From assembly GCF_028285565.1 (NCBI RefSeq), contig NZ_JANQOY010000033.1, positions 1 to 64,000 of the forward strand: DNA of 64,000 nt, in the 5' to 3' direction. This DNA is from Acaryochloris sp. IP29b_bin.148 (GTDB lineage: Bacteria > Cyanobacteriota > Cyanobacteriia > Thermosynechococcales > Thermosynechococcaceae). Made by a program: the position numbers and the translations under genes. The notes beneath the pieces are model-generated. The model had not been told where the DNA came from, ran no database searches, and saw only the letters and a list, made by a program, of their open reading frames with translations. Every line of letters starts with the position of its first letter. The stretch's first letter is position 1. Of the stretch, positions 28,987 through 40,115 are shown in pieces.

Positions 28987-30030
28987 TTACCGCGAATGTT
29001 TGAGGAAAAAGTCAACGATCATGGCACTCGCATTGATATCCTTCGACACCCTACCTATCAATCTGGGGCTTAGATATTGCGCACCACCGGGCCAAGAGTG
29101 GCCTCCACCAATCACTTTGACGAGAGTGACCTCTGTCTGATCAGCACAGCCGGTATATTGCTCCATTTCAACCCTTGTCCCATCGTTAGGATCCGTATCA
29201 GGGAGTGATGTTCTCTTGGGTGTAGCCTGACAGTGATTGCGAAGGCGAAAATGCTCAATGGTATCGGTCGTTGAAAGGATTTCGCCTCGACTACGACCCA
29301 ACCGAAACAGACGAACATGCCCGCCCTGATAAGGCACAATTGGATCCTCCGTGCCGTTGATGAACATGGCGGAAATCGGTTGCTTAGGAGTCTGATGCTG
29401 TAGAGCGAGGGGAAGTTGGGCAGTGACAGGTGCGATCGCAGCAATTTTGTCCGATAAATCTAGCGCCAAGCGCACTGACATAAACCCACCATTAGAAATG
29501 CCAGTAACGTAGACCCGTCGAGCATCAACGCCATACTCCTCAATCATCTTGTCAATGACCTTGGACAAAAAGCCAACATCATCGTAGGATTTATTGCGCT
29601 TCAGATGCGGAGTCCGCCCGTCACTCCATTGGCGATTTATGCCATCGGGGAAAACCAAAATGACACCTCGCTGATTCGCAAGGGTCTTGAACTGGTCTTG
29701 AGAAAGCTTTTGATCAAACTGGCGGCCCGTTCCCCCTCCTCCATGCAGGGCCAATACCAATGGCAGCGACTTCTGTCGGTTAAACCCTTCCGGTAAGTAA
29801 ATATGATAGGTTCGCTGGATGCCTTCATGCCTAACCCGTTTCGTTAGGCTGTTTGCAGGATTGCTCTTTGAGTTTGGGGGCGTTACGGAACTGGCCTGGC
29901 AGCCAATACACAAGAGGATGGATGACGACACCATACAAACGCCAAGACCCACTGCCCCGACCGTCCGTCCAAATCCCTTCATATCAGCAACTCCTCTGCA
30001 CCTCTTGAATGGGGTGAGCCTCTCACCCAA
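28987..30030 (-). CDS. Alpha/beta hydrolase, PHB depolymerase/LpqC-like lipoprotein
   Basis: LPLVLALHGGGGTGRQFD, RVYVTGISNGGFMSVRLALDL, MFINGTEDPIVPYQGG, VIGGGHSWPGG. Confidence 0.85.
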   Translation of the reverse strand: MGERLTPFKRCRGVADMKGFGRTVGAVGLGVCMVSSSILLCIGCQASSVTPPNSKSNPANSLTKRVRHEGIQRTYHIYLPEGFNRQKSLPLVLALHGGGGTGRQFDQKLSQDQFKTLANQRGVILVFPDGINRQWSDGRTPHLKRNKSYDDVGFLSKVIDKMIEEYGVDARRVYVTGISNGGFMSVRLALDLSDKIAAIAPVTAQLPLALQHQTPKQPISAMFINGTEDPIVPYQGGHVRLFRLGRSRGEILSTTDTIEHFRLRNHCQATPKRTSLPDTDPNDGTRVEMEQYTGCADQTEVTLVKVIGGGHSWPGGAQYLSPRLIGRVSKDINASAMIVDFFLKHSR

Positions 30031-30148
30031 ATGAACTTCACCTAAGGCTTAGACTGGCTGAGCAGGAGTAAGGTTCAATCCGGCCAGACTTTATTGGATG
30101 TCAACCGGATCAGGCGTCCCTTGCAAGCGGCTCTCACGCCGGAAGCAG

Positions 30149-31936
30149 CTACTTTTTAGCCTCAGCTGTGGATTTGATCTGCAATTCTTTCAGCTGCTTC
30201 TGATCCACATTGGAAGGGGCTTGAGTGAGTAAGCAACGCGCCTGCTGGGTTTTGGGAAATGCAATGGTGTCTCGAATCGACTCTTCACCGCTGAGAAGCA
30301 TGGCCAAGCGATCAATACCATAGGCAATCCCGCCGTGGGGAGGGGCACCAAAGTTAAAGGCATTCAGCAAGAACCCGAATTTATCCTGGGCTTCCTCCTC
30401 TGATAAGCCAATGGCATCAAACACTCGCCGTTGCAAATCCGCTTGATAAATTCTCAGACTTCCACCGCCAATTTCCAGACCGTTATAGACCAGGTCATAG
30501 GCTTGAGCACGGGCTGTTTTGAGATCTGCTGCATCTTCAGGGTAAGGCGCTGTAAAGGGGTGGTGGAGCGCTTCTAGCCGCTTTTCATCGGCGTTCCACT
30601 CGAACATGGGGAACTCGGTAATCCACAGTAGATCGATTTGGTCAGGATCAATCAGATTCATCTCTGCACCCAACGCTAGACGCAACCTGGAGAGAGACGC
30701 ATTCACGATCTCCGTAGGACCTGCGCCAAACAGAAGTAGATGACCCGGCTTGGCTCCGGTCCGCTCTAAAAGTTCTGCCGTTTGCTCTGGAGAGAGGTTG
30801 TCTTTAATCGCCCCAATTGTATCGATGGCCCCATCGTCTTTGACCCGGATATAGGCCAGACCTTTGGCGCCACCGGCACTGGCTTCAGAAAATAAATCGC
30901 CACCCGGTTTAATGCGAACGTTAGAAATATTGGCATTGCCATCAGGGATGGGCAGAACTTTAACTTGTCCCCCTTTTTTAATCGCCCCCGAAAATACCTT
31001 GAAGCCTGAGTCTGCCAATAAGTCAGAGACATTCACTAACTCAAGTTCAAACCGGGTATCTGGGCGATCGGTGCCGTAGCGTTCCATCGCTTCGCTATAG
31101 GTCATCTGCGGGAAGGTCTTTGGTAAGTCAATATCTTTCAGGGTCTTGAAGACATGCCGCATTAAGTCTTCGTTGAGCTGGATGATTTCTGCCTGAGACA
31201 TAAAGCTCATTTCCATATCCAGCTGGGTAAATTCCGGCTGGCGGTCGGCGCGCAAATCCTCATCCCGGAAACAGCGGGCAATTTGGTAATAGCGGTCAAA
31301 CCCCGATACCATCAGCAATTGCTTAAAAATCTGGGGAGACTGCGGTAGTGCAAACCATTCTCCTGGATTGGCTCGACTGGGTACTAGATAGTCTCGTGCA
31401 CCTTCGGGAGTGGAGCGTGTTAGGACTGGGGTTTCAACATCCACAAAGCCTTGCTGATCTTCTAGGTAGCGACGGATAGATTGCATCAACCGATGCCGCA
31501 TCATAATGTTTTGGTGCATGCGATCGCGGCGCAAATCCAAATATCGATACTTAAGGCGTAGCTCTTCTTTGACCGATTCTTCATCAGCTGTCGAGACCTG
31601 AAAGGGCAACTGCTGATGCACGGCATTGAGCAGTTCAATCTGATCGGCATAGATCTCCACCTCACCCGTGGGTAGCCGAGGATTAAGAGAATCATCGGGG
31701 CGGCGACTTACCTTCCCCTGAATGCGCACCACATATTCATTGCGCAGGGCATCGGCTTGGGGATAGGCGTCAGGCGTGCGTTCTGGATCACTGACAATTT
31801 GGATAATCCCGGTGCGATCGCGCACGTCCAAAAAAATCACCCCCCCGTGATCGCGACGACGGTCTACCCAACCACAGAGGGTAACCCGTTCACCCACATG
31901 ATCATTTCGTAATTCACTGCAATAGTGGGTTCGCAT
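30149..31936 (-). CDS. aspS: Aspartyl-tRNA synthetase
   Basis: [43 protein letters not shown]..., [44 protein letters not shown]. The ORF track start at 31999 is probably too far upstream. Confidence 0.96.
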   Translation of the reverse strand: MRTHYCSELRNDHVGERVTLCGWVDRRRDHGGVIFLDVRDRTGIIQIVSDPERTPDAYPQADALRNEYVVRIQGKVSRRPDDSLNPRLPTGEVEIYADQIELLNAVHQQLPFQVSTADEESVKEELRLKYRYLDLRRDRMHQNIMMRHRLMQSIRRYLEDQQGFVDVETPVLTRSTPEGARDYLVPSRANPGEWFALPQSPQIFKQLLMVSGFDRYYQIARCFRDEDLRADRQPEFTQLDMEMSFMSQAEIIQLNEDLMRHVFKTLKDIDLPKTFPQMTYSEAMERYGTDRPDTRFELELVNVSDLLADSGFKVFSGAIKKGGQVKVLPIPDGNANISNVRIKPGGDLFSEASAGGAKGLAYIRVKDDGAIDTIGAIKDNLSPEQTAELLERTGAKPGHLLLFGAGPTEIVNASLSRLRLALGAEMNLIDPDQIDLLWITEFPMFEWNADEKRLEALHHPFTAPYPEDAADLKTARAQAYDLVYNGLEIGGGSLRIYQADLQRRVFDAIGLSEEEAQDKFGFLLNAFNFGAPPHGGIAYGIDRLAMLLSGEESIRDTIAFPKTQQARCLLTQAPSNVDQKQLKELQIKSTAEAKK

Positions 31937-32305
31937 ATTGGATTGATCTCGCTCCCGCTTTAAACAACAAGGTTCTCCCCACCAACAGGGAGGTATCATT
32001 GCACCTTGGCAAACTCACCTATTATCGCAGCTATTCTCTATGGATGCAGCTCTAGACTGAAATCAGTGAATGAGGGTTATATCGGCTTGCTTTAGGACAA
32101 CTAGAATTATTACCGTCTAAGAGTTTGCCGGATTTATTCAGGTGGCATAGAGTGCAGAGCCCTTTTAAACGGTGAGCCGAGCCGTTAAAATCCACCAGGG
32201 TTAGACTTGACTACTATGGTCGTAATTCTAGAGTAGTGAAAGTTCATTAATTAGTCTTTTGGTAATGACATAACATTTCATTTACACAAGAGCCTTGAGA
32301 TTGAA

Positions 32306-32971
32306 GTGAGTGAAATAGAATTACAGGAATCTTGTACCCAAGCACAGCCACTGGTTGAGCTGCTTCGACGAGAACTGAACTGCCGAACGGTGCCAATTTT
32401 TATTGCCCTTGACGGGCGCAGTGGCTCTGGAAAGTCAACAATAGCCTCAATTGTGGCTGACGAATTGAATGCTGATTCTTCAGAAGAAGCGATTGTTACC
32501 GTGATCGAAGGCGATCAATTCTACGGTGGTGGTAGTGCATCAACATGGGATGCGATATCTATTGACCAAAAGATTGATCGGGTCATTGACTGGCAGCGTC
32601 AGCGCCTACTACTAAAGTCTTTGCGAAACCAAGGTACGGCTGTTTGGCAGTATTTCGATTGGGACAGTGATGACTGGGATGCAGACATCATTCCCCTGAA
32701 ACCTCAGCCGATACGATGTGTTGCAACACCAGTAGTACTCCTAGAAGGTGCGTATAGCGCTCGACCAGAACTGTCGGATTTACTCGATATTCGCGTCTTA
32801 CTCAATATCCCTACACAGGTGCGTCGCGCACGTCTCCTAAAGCGAGAGGGAGAGGCATATCGAGACGACTGGGAACGTCGCTGGGCAGCAGCTGAAGATT
32901 ATTATTTCGGCTCAATTACACCAGCCCATGAGTATGATCTTGTGCTAGGTCAAGCTGATGAACAGTCGTAA
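32306..32971 (+). CDS. Uridine kinase-like P-loop NTPase
   Basis: IFIALDGRSGSGKSTIASIVADEL, VIEGDQFYGGG, VVLLEGAYSARPELSDLLDIRVLL. Confidence 0.75.
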   Translation: MSEIELQESCTQAQPLVELLRRELNCRTVPIFIALDGRSGSGKSTIASIVADELNADSSEEAIVTVIEGDQFYGGGSASTWDAISIDQKIDRVIDWQRQRLLLKSLRNQGTAVWQYFDWDSDDWDADIIPLKPQPIRCVATPVVLLEGAYSARPELSDLLDIRVLLNIPTQVRRARLLKREGEAYRDDWERRWAAAEDYYFGSITPAHEYDLVLGQADEQS

Positions 32972-33108
32972 AACAGCTGTCTTGAGTTTCACAACGAACT
33001 GAGTTTCGGCAGCTTAAGATCTAAGCTCAAGCACCAACTTCTGTGTGGATTGGATGCAGAAGATTTAGGATCTAGAGTGAATAGCTGTATAACCTGTCAT
33101 TCACCCCT

Positions 33109-34989
33109 GTGACCGATTCTGCTTCCCCCTCGACCCTACTTAAAAATCGCGATCGCTTAGAAGCCAGGCTGCGAGAAATTCCCCCTGAGCCCGGTGTCTA
33201 CTTTATGCGCGATGCCAACGATGACATTCTCTACATCGGCAAGTCGAAAAAACTGAGAAACCGCGTGCGGTCCTACTTCCGCCAAATTCAAGACCATCCT
33301 CCTCGGATTGAACTGATGGTGCATCAGGTCGCCGATATTGAATTTATCGTCACGGATACCGAAGCCGAAGCGTTAGCGCTGGAAGCTAACCTGATCAAAC
33401 AGCACCAGCCCCACTTTAATGTGCTGCTCAAAGACGATAAAAAATACCCGTATCTTTGCGTCACCTGGTCGCAAACCTATCCTCGGATTTTTATTACTCG
33501 CAAGCGGCGTTTGGGGAATGCCCAAGACAAATATTACGGTCCCTATGTCGATGTTTGGCAGTTGCGACAGACCTTGCGCTTAGTCAAACGTCTTTTTCCC
33601 CTGCGCCAGCGACGAAAACCGCTCTTTAAGGACCGTCCTTGCCTCAACTATGAAATTGGTCGCTGCCCAGGCGTTTGCCAAGAACTGATTTCACCCGCCG
33701 CCTATCGGCACACCCTGCAAAAAGTGGTCATGATTTTTCAGGGCCGTACCAGCGAACTGATCCAGACCCTGTCACAGCAAATGGAAGCAGCCGCCGAAGC
33801 GCTCAATTTTGAACAAGCGGCCCGACTGCGCGACCAAATTAAAGGCTTGCAAGGGTTGGGCGCCGATCAAAAAGTGGCCTTGCCGGACGATACGATTTCG
33901 CGAGATGCCATTGCCCTCGCGGCGGACGATCAATGTGCCTGTGTCCAACTCTTCCAGATTCGATCAGGACGTTTAGTGGGCCGACTTGGGTTTATGGCTG
34001 ATGTTCAATCTGGATCGCTGGGGATGATTTTGCAGCATGTTCTTGAAGCCCATTATGGCAGTGCCGATCCCGTAGAACTGCCCACCGAAATCCTGGTCCA
34101 AACCGATCTTCCAGAAACAGATTTACTGACCAGCTATCTCAGTCAACGGAAGGGTCGCAAAGTCAGCATTGTCTGCCCACAGCGGCAGCTCAAAGCCGAA
34201 CTAGTTGAGATGGTAGGACGCAATGCCCAATATGAGCTGGCTCGGATGCAGAAGAGTCGCGATCGCAACATCCAAGCCCTCCAAGACCTGGCGACTTTGC
34301 TCGATCTACCTGACCTGCCTCACCGCCTTGAATGCTACGACATTTCTCATATTCAGGGATCTGACGCTGTCGCTTCTAGAGTCGTCTTCCTCGACGGTCT
34401 ACCCGCTAAACAACATTATCGGCGGTACAAAATTCGGAATCCCCACGTTCGCGCTGGTCATTCTGACGACTTTGCCAGCTTGGCAGAGGTGCTACATCGC
34501 CGCTTTCGCCAATATCAGGAGTCCCCCGATATCCCTCGGCAAGGAACGGCTGACTGGCCAGACTTAGTGGTCATCGATGGGGGCAAAGGGCAATTATCAG
34601 CGGTGATGACGTCTCTAACCAAATTAGAGGTGGCGGAAGACCTACAGGTGATCAGCCTAGCCAAGCAACGAGAAGAGATTTTCCAACCCGGTGCGAGTCA
34701 CCCCGTACCTACCGATGCGGAACAGCCCGGAGTTCAACTGCTTAGACGATTGCGCGATGAAGCCCATCGATTTGCCATTAGTTTTCATCGGCAAAAACGG
34801 CTCGATCGAATGAGGCGGTCTCGCCTCGACGATATTCCAGGCCTCGGGCACCACCGCCAAAAGGAATTGTTAGCCGCCTTTCGTTCAGTTGACTATATTC
34901 GGGAGGCCAGTCCAGAACAGCTGGAGAATGTTCCTACGATTGGCCCTCATCTGGCTCAGAAAATTTATGATTACTTCCATCCTGCCTAA
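33109..34989 (+). CDS. uvrC: Excinuclease ABC subunit C
   Basis: [83 protein letters not shown]-terminal HhH. Confidence 0.97.
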   Translation: MTDSASPSTLLKNRDRLEARLREIPPEPGVYFMRDANDDILYIGKSKKLRNRVRSYFRQIQDHPPRIELMVHQVADIEFIVTDTEAEALALEANLIKQHQPHFNVLLKDDKKYPYLCVTWSQTYPRIFITRKRRLGNAQDKYYGPYVDVWQLRQTLRLVKRLFPLRQRRKPLFKDRPCLNYEIGRCPGVCQELISPAAYRHTLQKVVMIFQGRTSELIQTLSQQMEAAAEALNFEQAARLRDQIKGLQGLGADQKVALPDDTISRDAIALAADDQCACVQLFQIRSGRLVGRLGFMADVQSGSLGMILQHVLEAHYGSADPVELPTEILVQTDLPETDLLTSYLSQRKGRKVSIVCPQRQLKAELVEMVGRNAQYELARMQKSRDRNIQALQDLATLLDLPDLPHRLECYDISHIQGSDAVASRVVFLDGLPAKQHYRRYKIRNPHVRAGHSDDFASLAEVLHRRFRQYQESPDIPRQGTADWPDLVVIDGGKGQLSAVMTSLTKLEVAEDLQVISLAKQREEIFQPGASHPVPTDAEQPGVQLLRRLRDEAHRFAISFHRQKRLDRMRRSRLDDIPGLGHHRQKELLAAFRSVDYIREASPEQLENVPTIGPHLAQKIYDYFHPA

Positions 34990-35422
34990 GGTGTGGTCAG
35001 TGATGATTTCAGCAAAAAAGCCTTGAGCAAGCGTTTGTAGAGAGAGAAAAACCTCAAACTTCTATCGACGATAAAGTGTCTATTTATTGAACACTTCTCT
35101 ACTACAGCTGAAAATGATATTTGTCTCGCAAGCGTGTTTTTAAAATGATTTCAAGGTGATCCCCGTCTACTCAGTATCTGACATCTCAACTTCTGATCAT
35201 CAGACAATTCTGTGCCTTTTAAGGGCTGGGGATCATTTGGGGATCAATTTAAAAAATCATTAAAATACCTACAAGTTTCAATTCAGCCAATGCTATAAAT
35301 GTAGGGGATCAAGCTTAGAAACTTTTTCACTTATATTTTAAATCGTAATTTCTTAATAATTTCTTTCTTTTTCTACCTCTGAATCACCATCTGTTTCCTC
35401 ATTTAAGATAAGGACTTTAATT

Positions 35423-35614
35423 ATGAGCCGCATAGAAAAAATCCGCTGCCCTAACTGTGGCAGTGAATATGGCGAGCGCCACTATATTGATAATCTGACC
35501 CGTACGCAATGCGTGGCCTGTGATTATTTGATGATTACAGATGCTACAACCGGCGAAGTTGTGGAAGCGTATGCACCAGGTCTATATATGAGCAGCTGCT
35601 CCTCTTCCTCCTAA
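35423..35614 (+). CDS. Small zinc-ribbon protein, 63 aa
   Basis: CPNCGSEYGERHYIDNLTRTQCVACDYLMITDATTGEVVEAYAPGLYMSS; CxxC...CxxC. Confidence 0.75.
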   Translation: MSRIEKIRCPNCGSEYGERHYIDNLTRTQCVACDYLMITDATTGEVVEAYAPGLYMSSCSSSS

Positions 35615-35618
35615 CAGA

Positions 35619-36542
35619 TTACGGTAGCTCTACCGATGTGGGTTTAGCAATATGGGGTAACCCCCAGCCTAATTTTTCGCGCAAAATTTTGAAAAATTCA
35701 GGCGAGCCTAAGCGGATAAAGCGGGCTGCATAGGGAGATTTGTGAATCCGAACGCGCTCGCCAGGCGAGATGTAGCACCCTGCATTGCCATCCACGGCCA
35801 GCACCAGCTGTTGTTGGTTAGCAGGGAAGATTCCTACCGGTTCCGTATCAGCAAAAACCAGCGCCCGCGAGGCCAAAGAGTGGGGGCAAATCGGGATCAG
35901 CTGCATAACCGGCACACCCGGCGCAATCACAGGTCCGCCAGCTGCTAAGGCGTAAGCTGTCGAGCCCGTTGGCGTGGAGACCAACAAGCCATCAGCCGCA
36001 ATATCCACCACGGCATGTTCGCCCACCTCAATTTCAAAATGGCACATGCCCGTTAAGGGCTCTTTATGCAGCAGCATCTCATTGAGAGAAAGCGCTTCCC
36101 AAAGCACTTTGTCGCCACTGACGACTTGGACGGTTAACGTTGCTCGTTCTTCAATAGAGAAGTCTTCTTCTAACAATAGATCAAAGACTTCGTTCAGTTG
36201 ATTGACATAGGTTTCAGTCAAAAAACCCATATGCCCCGTATTTACGGTCAGCATCGGGATATTGCAGGGGGCTAACTGCCGTCCTGCAGATAGCACGGTG
36301 CCATCCCCGCCTAACACAATGGCAAACTTAACGTCCTGATCGAATCCCGCAGGAACTAATTCGTCAATGGCAGAGAAACAGACGGGATGTCCCGGTCGGG
36401 AATAACCCAAAATACCGCCGACACCTGTGGCCATACTGACTTGCCAACCACAGGCTTGAAACTTTTCTTTGAGCTCTGTCGCTATTCGGCAAGCGAAGGG
36501 CTTGAGATCGTTATAGATGATGCCAGCTTTCGCCACGCTCAA
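35619..36542 (-). CDS. nadK: NAD(+) kinase
   Basis: [65 protein letters not shown]. Confidence 0.95.
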   Translation of the reverse strand: MSVAKAGIIYNDLKPFACRIATELKEKFQACGWQVSMATGVGGILGYSRPGHPVCFSAIDELVPAGFDQDVKFAIVLGGDGTVLSAGRQLAPCNIPMLTVNTGHMGFLTETYVNQLNEVFDLLLEEDFSIEERATLTVQVVSGDKVLWEALSLNEMLLHKEPLTGMCHFEIEVGEHAVVDIAADGLLVSTPTGSTAYALAAGGPVIAPGVPVMQLIPICPHSLASRALVFADTEPVGIFPANQQQLVLAVDGNAGCYISPGERVRIHKSPYAARFIRLGSPEFFKILREKLGWGLPHIAKPTSVELP

Positions 36543-36556
36543 GATTCAACCTATCG

Positions 36557-37537
36557 TTATGAAGATGGAGTTTTGAAAGGGCTTCGTTTGCGAGATTGCT
36601 TTTGATTCTTTTCGTATTCCAGTTGTTTCAGTTTTTTGAGAATACGATCAAAATATTCTTGCATATAGGCTTCGAGTGTTGAAATGCTAGCTTCATCAAT
36701 CCCAAAGGTCTTGTAAGTCTCCGCCATAGGAACAGTGATAGGAGCTTGCGAGGTAATCACTTCGCTAAATGCTAAGCGATCCGCAATATTCCAACTCCAC
36801 TGAAAGAAACGAGCTATTTTTTCGCCACTTCTGAGTAAATTAATCGGCATACGGGTGATTTTTGCCGGTTGATTGGCTAGATTTTCGCACAGCTCCACAA
36901 TCTGATCGGGAGACCAGTCTTTGGGCCCCGCTAAATCATAGGTTTGGTTTTCTGTTTCAGGGTGAGAGAGGGCATTCACCGCAAATTTAGCAATATCCTG
37001 TGTATCCATGTAGGCCGAAGAGGTGGCCTCATTCATGACCCACACAGATTGATCTTCTAAAATCGGGATTGCATATTGGCCAATCAGCCCTTGAAAGAAA
37101 CCACAGGGCCTAAGGATGGTGTAGTTTAATCCTGATTCTTTAAGAAACAACTCAGTACAGTGCTTAATATCCATCAGCGGCACATTGGGATAATGCTCTG
37201 CCCCCAAGATGGAAAAGAAAATAAACCGCTGAATCCCTGCAGCTTTGGCAGCTTGAATCAGAGAAACTTTGCCGTCCCAGTCTACCTCCCGAATGCTAAT
37301 CGAATCCGTGGCTCGAACTGTGGCGGCATCAATCACAACGTTGCTACCTTCCATGGCCAACCTGAGCGTTTCAGGGTTCCGCAAGTCACCTTTGATCAAT
37401 GAGGCTCCCCATTCTCTCAGGAAGGTAGCTGCTCGTGGGGCACGCACTAAACAAGTGACCTCATGTCCCTCGTCTAAGGCGCGACGGACAATTTGCCTGC
37501 CTAGTGTTCCGGTGGCACCGACAATTAATAGATTCAT
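36557..37537 (-). CDS. NmrA/Ycf39-like atypical SDR protein
   Basis: MNLLIVGATGTLGRQIVRRALDEGHEVTCLVRAPRAATFLREWGASLIKGDLRNPETL; ILRPCGFFQGLIGQYAIPIL. Confidence 0.9.
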   Translation of the reverse strand: MNLLIVGATGTLGRQIVRRALDEGHEVTCLVRAPRAATFLREWGASLIKGDLRNPETLRLAMEGSNVVIDAATVRATDSISIREVDWDGKVSLIQAAKAAGIQRFIFFSILGAEHYPNVPLMDIKHCTELFLKESGLNYTILRPCGFFQGLIGQYAIPILEDQSVWVMNEATSSAYMDTQDIAKFAVNALSHPETENQTYDLAGPKDWSPDQIVELCENLANQPAKITRMPINLLRSGEKIARFFQWSWNIADRLAFSEVITSQAPITVPMAETYKTFGIDEASISTLEAYMQEYFDRILKKLKQLEYEKNQKQSRKRSPFKTPSS

Positions 37538-37631
37538 GAGGTCTTAAATACAAATCTTAACTTTTGTAATATTTTATCAGAAAGATGAGATCTTCATGGG
37601 CTGAATCGGCAGATCCTCATCTATTACGATC

Positions 37632-38609
37632 CTACAACTTAGGTAGGTTAGTTCGTGGGTTGAAGCGGCGGAGGTGGGCAAGTTGCTCATATAATTCTCG
37701 CTCGGCTGCACTGAGATCGGGGGGTGGCGTAATTTGAATCTTAACGACGAGATCGCTGGCTCCCCCTTTCGCCCGAGGCCAGCCTTTACCCCGTAATCGT
37801 AGCGCTTGTCCAGACTTGATGCCAGCCGGAATATTCATTCGGACAGTGCCCGTCAGCGTTGGCACATCGATCTGCCCCCCTAACACCGCTTCATCGGGCG
37901 TAATCGGCAGCTCACAGAGAATATTATCCTGATCAAATTTAAAGAAGGGATGGGCATCAAGCTTGATTTTAAGGTAGAGATCGCCGCGAGACTGCGTCAG
38001 GGGATTCATTTGTCCCTTCCCTTTTACTCGAATGCGGCTCTCGGGTTTGGTACCGGGTGGGATCCGCACTGTGATGGTTTCAGTCCCACCAATGGTGAGC
38101 CGCTTTTCTACTCCGTTTAATGCTTCGCTAAAGGTCAACCTGAGGTCTGCTTCGGAATCAGCAGAGAGGCCCGGTGAGTTGAAACCCGAAAAGTCTTGAA
38201 ATCCAAAACCAGGTGAGCTAGAGGTACTGGTTCGGTAGGAGTAGCTTCGTTCGGTTGAGGTGGATGCCCCTGACCCAAATCCGCCTGAGAATCGGCCTAA
38301 TAATTCATTGATAAAGTCATCAAAACTACCGTACTGCCCAAAGTCAAAATCAAAGCCGCTGGCTGAACCCCCAGCTTGGTTCCAATACTGACCAAACTGA
38401 TCGTATTTTCGACGTTTGTCTGGATCCGAGAGCACCTCATAGGCTTCATTAATTTCTTTGAATTTGGCTTCAGCCGCCTTATCCCCAGGATTCATATCTG
38501 GATGATATTTGCGAGCTAGTTTCCGAAACACCTGTTTGACTTCGGTTTCACTTGCGGATTTACTGACCCCCAGTATCTTGTAATAGTCTTTGAAATCCGT
38601 GGAAGGCAT
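37632..38609 (-). CDS. DnaJ-family (CbpA-like) chaperone
   Basis: DYYKILGVSKSASETEVKQVFRKLARKYHPDMNPGDKAAEAKFKEINEAYEVLSDPDKRRKYDQFG; C-terminal DnaJ_C. Confidence 0.93.
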   Translation of the reverse strand: MPSTDFKDYYKILGVSKSASETEVKQVFRKLARKYHPDMNPGDKAAEAKFKEINEAYEVLSDPDKRRKYDQFGQYWNQAGGSASGFDFDFGQYGSFDDFINELLGRFSGGFGSGASTSTERSYSYRTSTSSSPGFGFQDFSGFNSPGLSADSEADLRLTFSEALNGVEKRLTIGGTETITVRIPPGTKPESRIRVKGKGQMNPLTQSRGDLYLKIKLDAHPFFKFDQDNILCELPITPDEAVLGGQIDVPTLTGTVRMNIPAGIKSGQALRLRGKGWPRAKGGASDLVVKIQITPPPDLSAAERELYEQLAHLRRFNPRTNLPKL

Positions 38610-38994
38610 CGGTGATACTCCTCAAGGCAATAGTTAGAGTCGACAAATCAGGCAAGGCCATAGGCTGTGCTCTCATTCCTGACGGGCAATGGCCAGAAAT
38701 CATTGATATAGATCTCTGTTGAAGTCTAAGGTAGCCATCTCTAGCTCATCTTTAATATTGGCTTAACGTCAATATTGGCCTAACGTCTGCTCCCATCTTT
38801 CGATTCAAAGGCTGGCAGGAGGGGAGATTGGAAAAGAGCTTAACTTCACCCTAGCAAGATTCAGCGGGTCAGCGGTTCGGTTTTCACTAAAATCTGGCGT
38901 GATATATCCGTACTGCACCAGTACGGTTGAGGAGCGATGTCTTCCATAGACGTCTGCCCCATCACACGTATGGTTTTTTCATCTGATATGGGGA

Positions 38995-39891
38995 TTAGGC
39001 GAGGATACCGATGCCGAGCAGGATGCCACTGACAAAATGAAAGGCCACAGCAATAAACTTACAATTGCTGACGTAGCGCGGTTGATCATGAAACTTCAAG
39101 ACATGCTGGCATAAGTAGAAGGCCAACGGGAAGCTCGCTAAGGTCAACAGTGCACCGAGGGGAAAGAGGTGGAGGGCCGTAAATATCCCAATTAGGCCAA
39201 AGATACTGCCGCAAATCCACGGGAGGAGACGAGCCCCTCGTTCAGTGCCCAAGCGAACAATCGGTGAACGTTTGCCTGCAGCCAGATCATCCGCCACTTG
39301 ATGGAAGTGAGAACAGAGCAAAATAAGACTGGTGGTCAGCCCAACGATGATGGATGCGGCCCAACTATGGGCTGACCACGATTGGGTTTGACTATAGTAG
39401 GCAGCAGAGACAGCTAGGGGACCAAACGTAACAAAACAAATAATTTCTCCTAACCCTTGATACCCCAGGCGAAAGGGTGGTCCCTGATAGGTATAGCCCA
39501 GAAAACAGCTACATAAAATGAGTCCTAAAACCGTGACATCCTGTTGCCACCAAGCAATCGCTAAAATACCGAGACATCCCAAGCCGAGGAATAGATTGGC
39601 GAGCCAGAAAATTAAGGACTGATTTCCCGTCAAATTCACCAAAGAATGGGGTTTATTCACGTCAATTCCGGTATCAGCATCAAAGACGTCGTTGGTCAGA
39701 TTGAGCCAAGCAATAATCAAAATCGCCGCACTGAGGAATGTCCCAAAAATGACCCCATTGATAGACTGTTGATCCGACCATGCGATCGCAGATCCCACCC
39801 AGATCGGAATAATGGCCACACTATACATAGGCGGTTTCAGCGCAGCCAGCCACAATTTTGAGGGAGAAGCGGGCACAGACTTGGTCGTCAT
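38995..39891 (-). CDS. menA: 1,4-dihydroxy-2-naphthoate phytyltransferase (UbiA family)
   Basis: TNDVFDADTGIDVNKPHSLVNLTGN, GYTYQGPPFRLGYQGLGEIICFVTFGPLAVSAAYY; divergent from menF. Confidence 0.9.
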   Translation of the reverse strand: MTTKSVPASPSKLWLAALKPPMYSVAIIPIWVGSAIAWSDQQSINGVIFGTFLSAAILIIAWLNLTNDVFDADTGIDVNKPHSLVNLTGNQSLIFWLANLFLGLGCLGILAIAWWQQDVTVLGLILCSCFLGYTYQGPPFRLGYQGLGEIICFVTFGPLAVSAAYYSQTQSWSAHSWAASIIVGLTTSLILLCSHFHQVADDLAAGKRSPIVRLGTERGARLLPWICGSIFGLIGIFTALHLFPLGALLTLASFPLAFYLCQHVLKFHDQPRYVSNCKFIAVAFHFVSGILLGIGILA

Positions 39892-40115
39892 AAATTCAGG
39901 TTAAGAGGGACATTATTGTTTAGGGTACAGGATTGCCTCTTCCTAAGCATTTGTGACAAAGGGATAGATGAACCACACTGGATGCCCCTTTCAATGGTTA
40001 GATGGAATAAAGGTAAGAGTCCTGTGGTTGAGCGGTGGCGATGGCGCAAGACTTTGAACTTTAACATTGGAGGTAACCCGCACTCCCAGCGATCCACCTT
40101 GCTATCCTCGATTTC

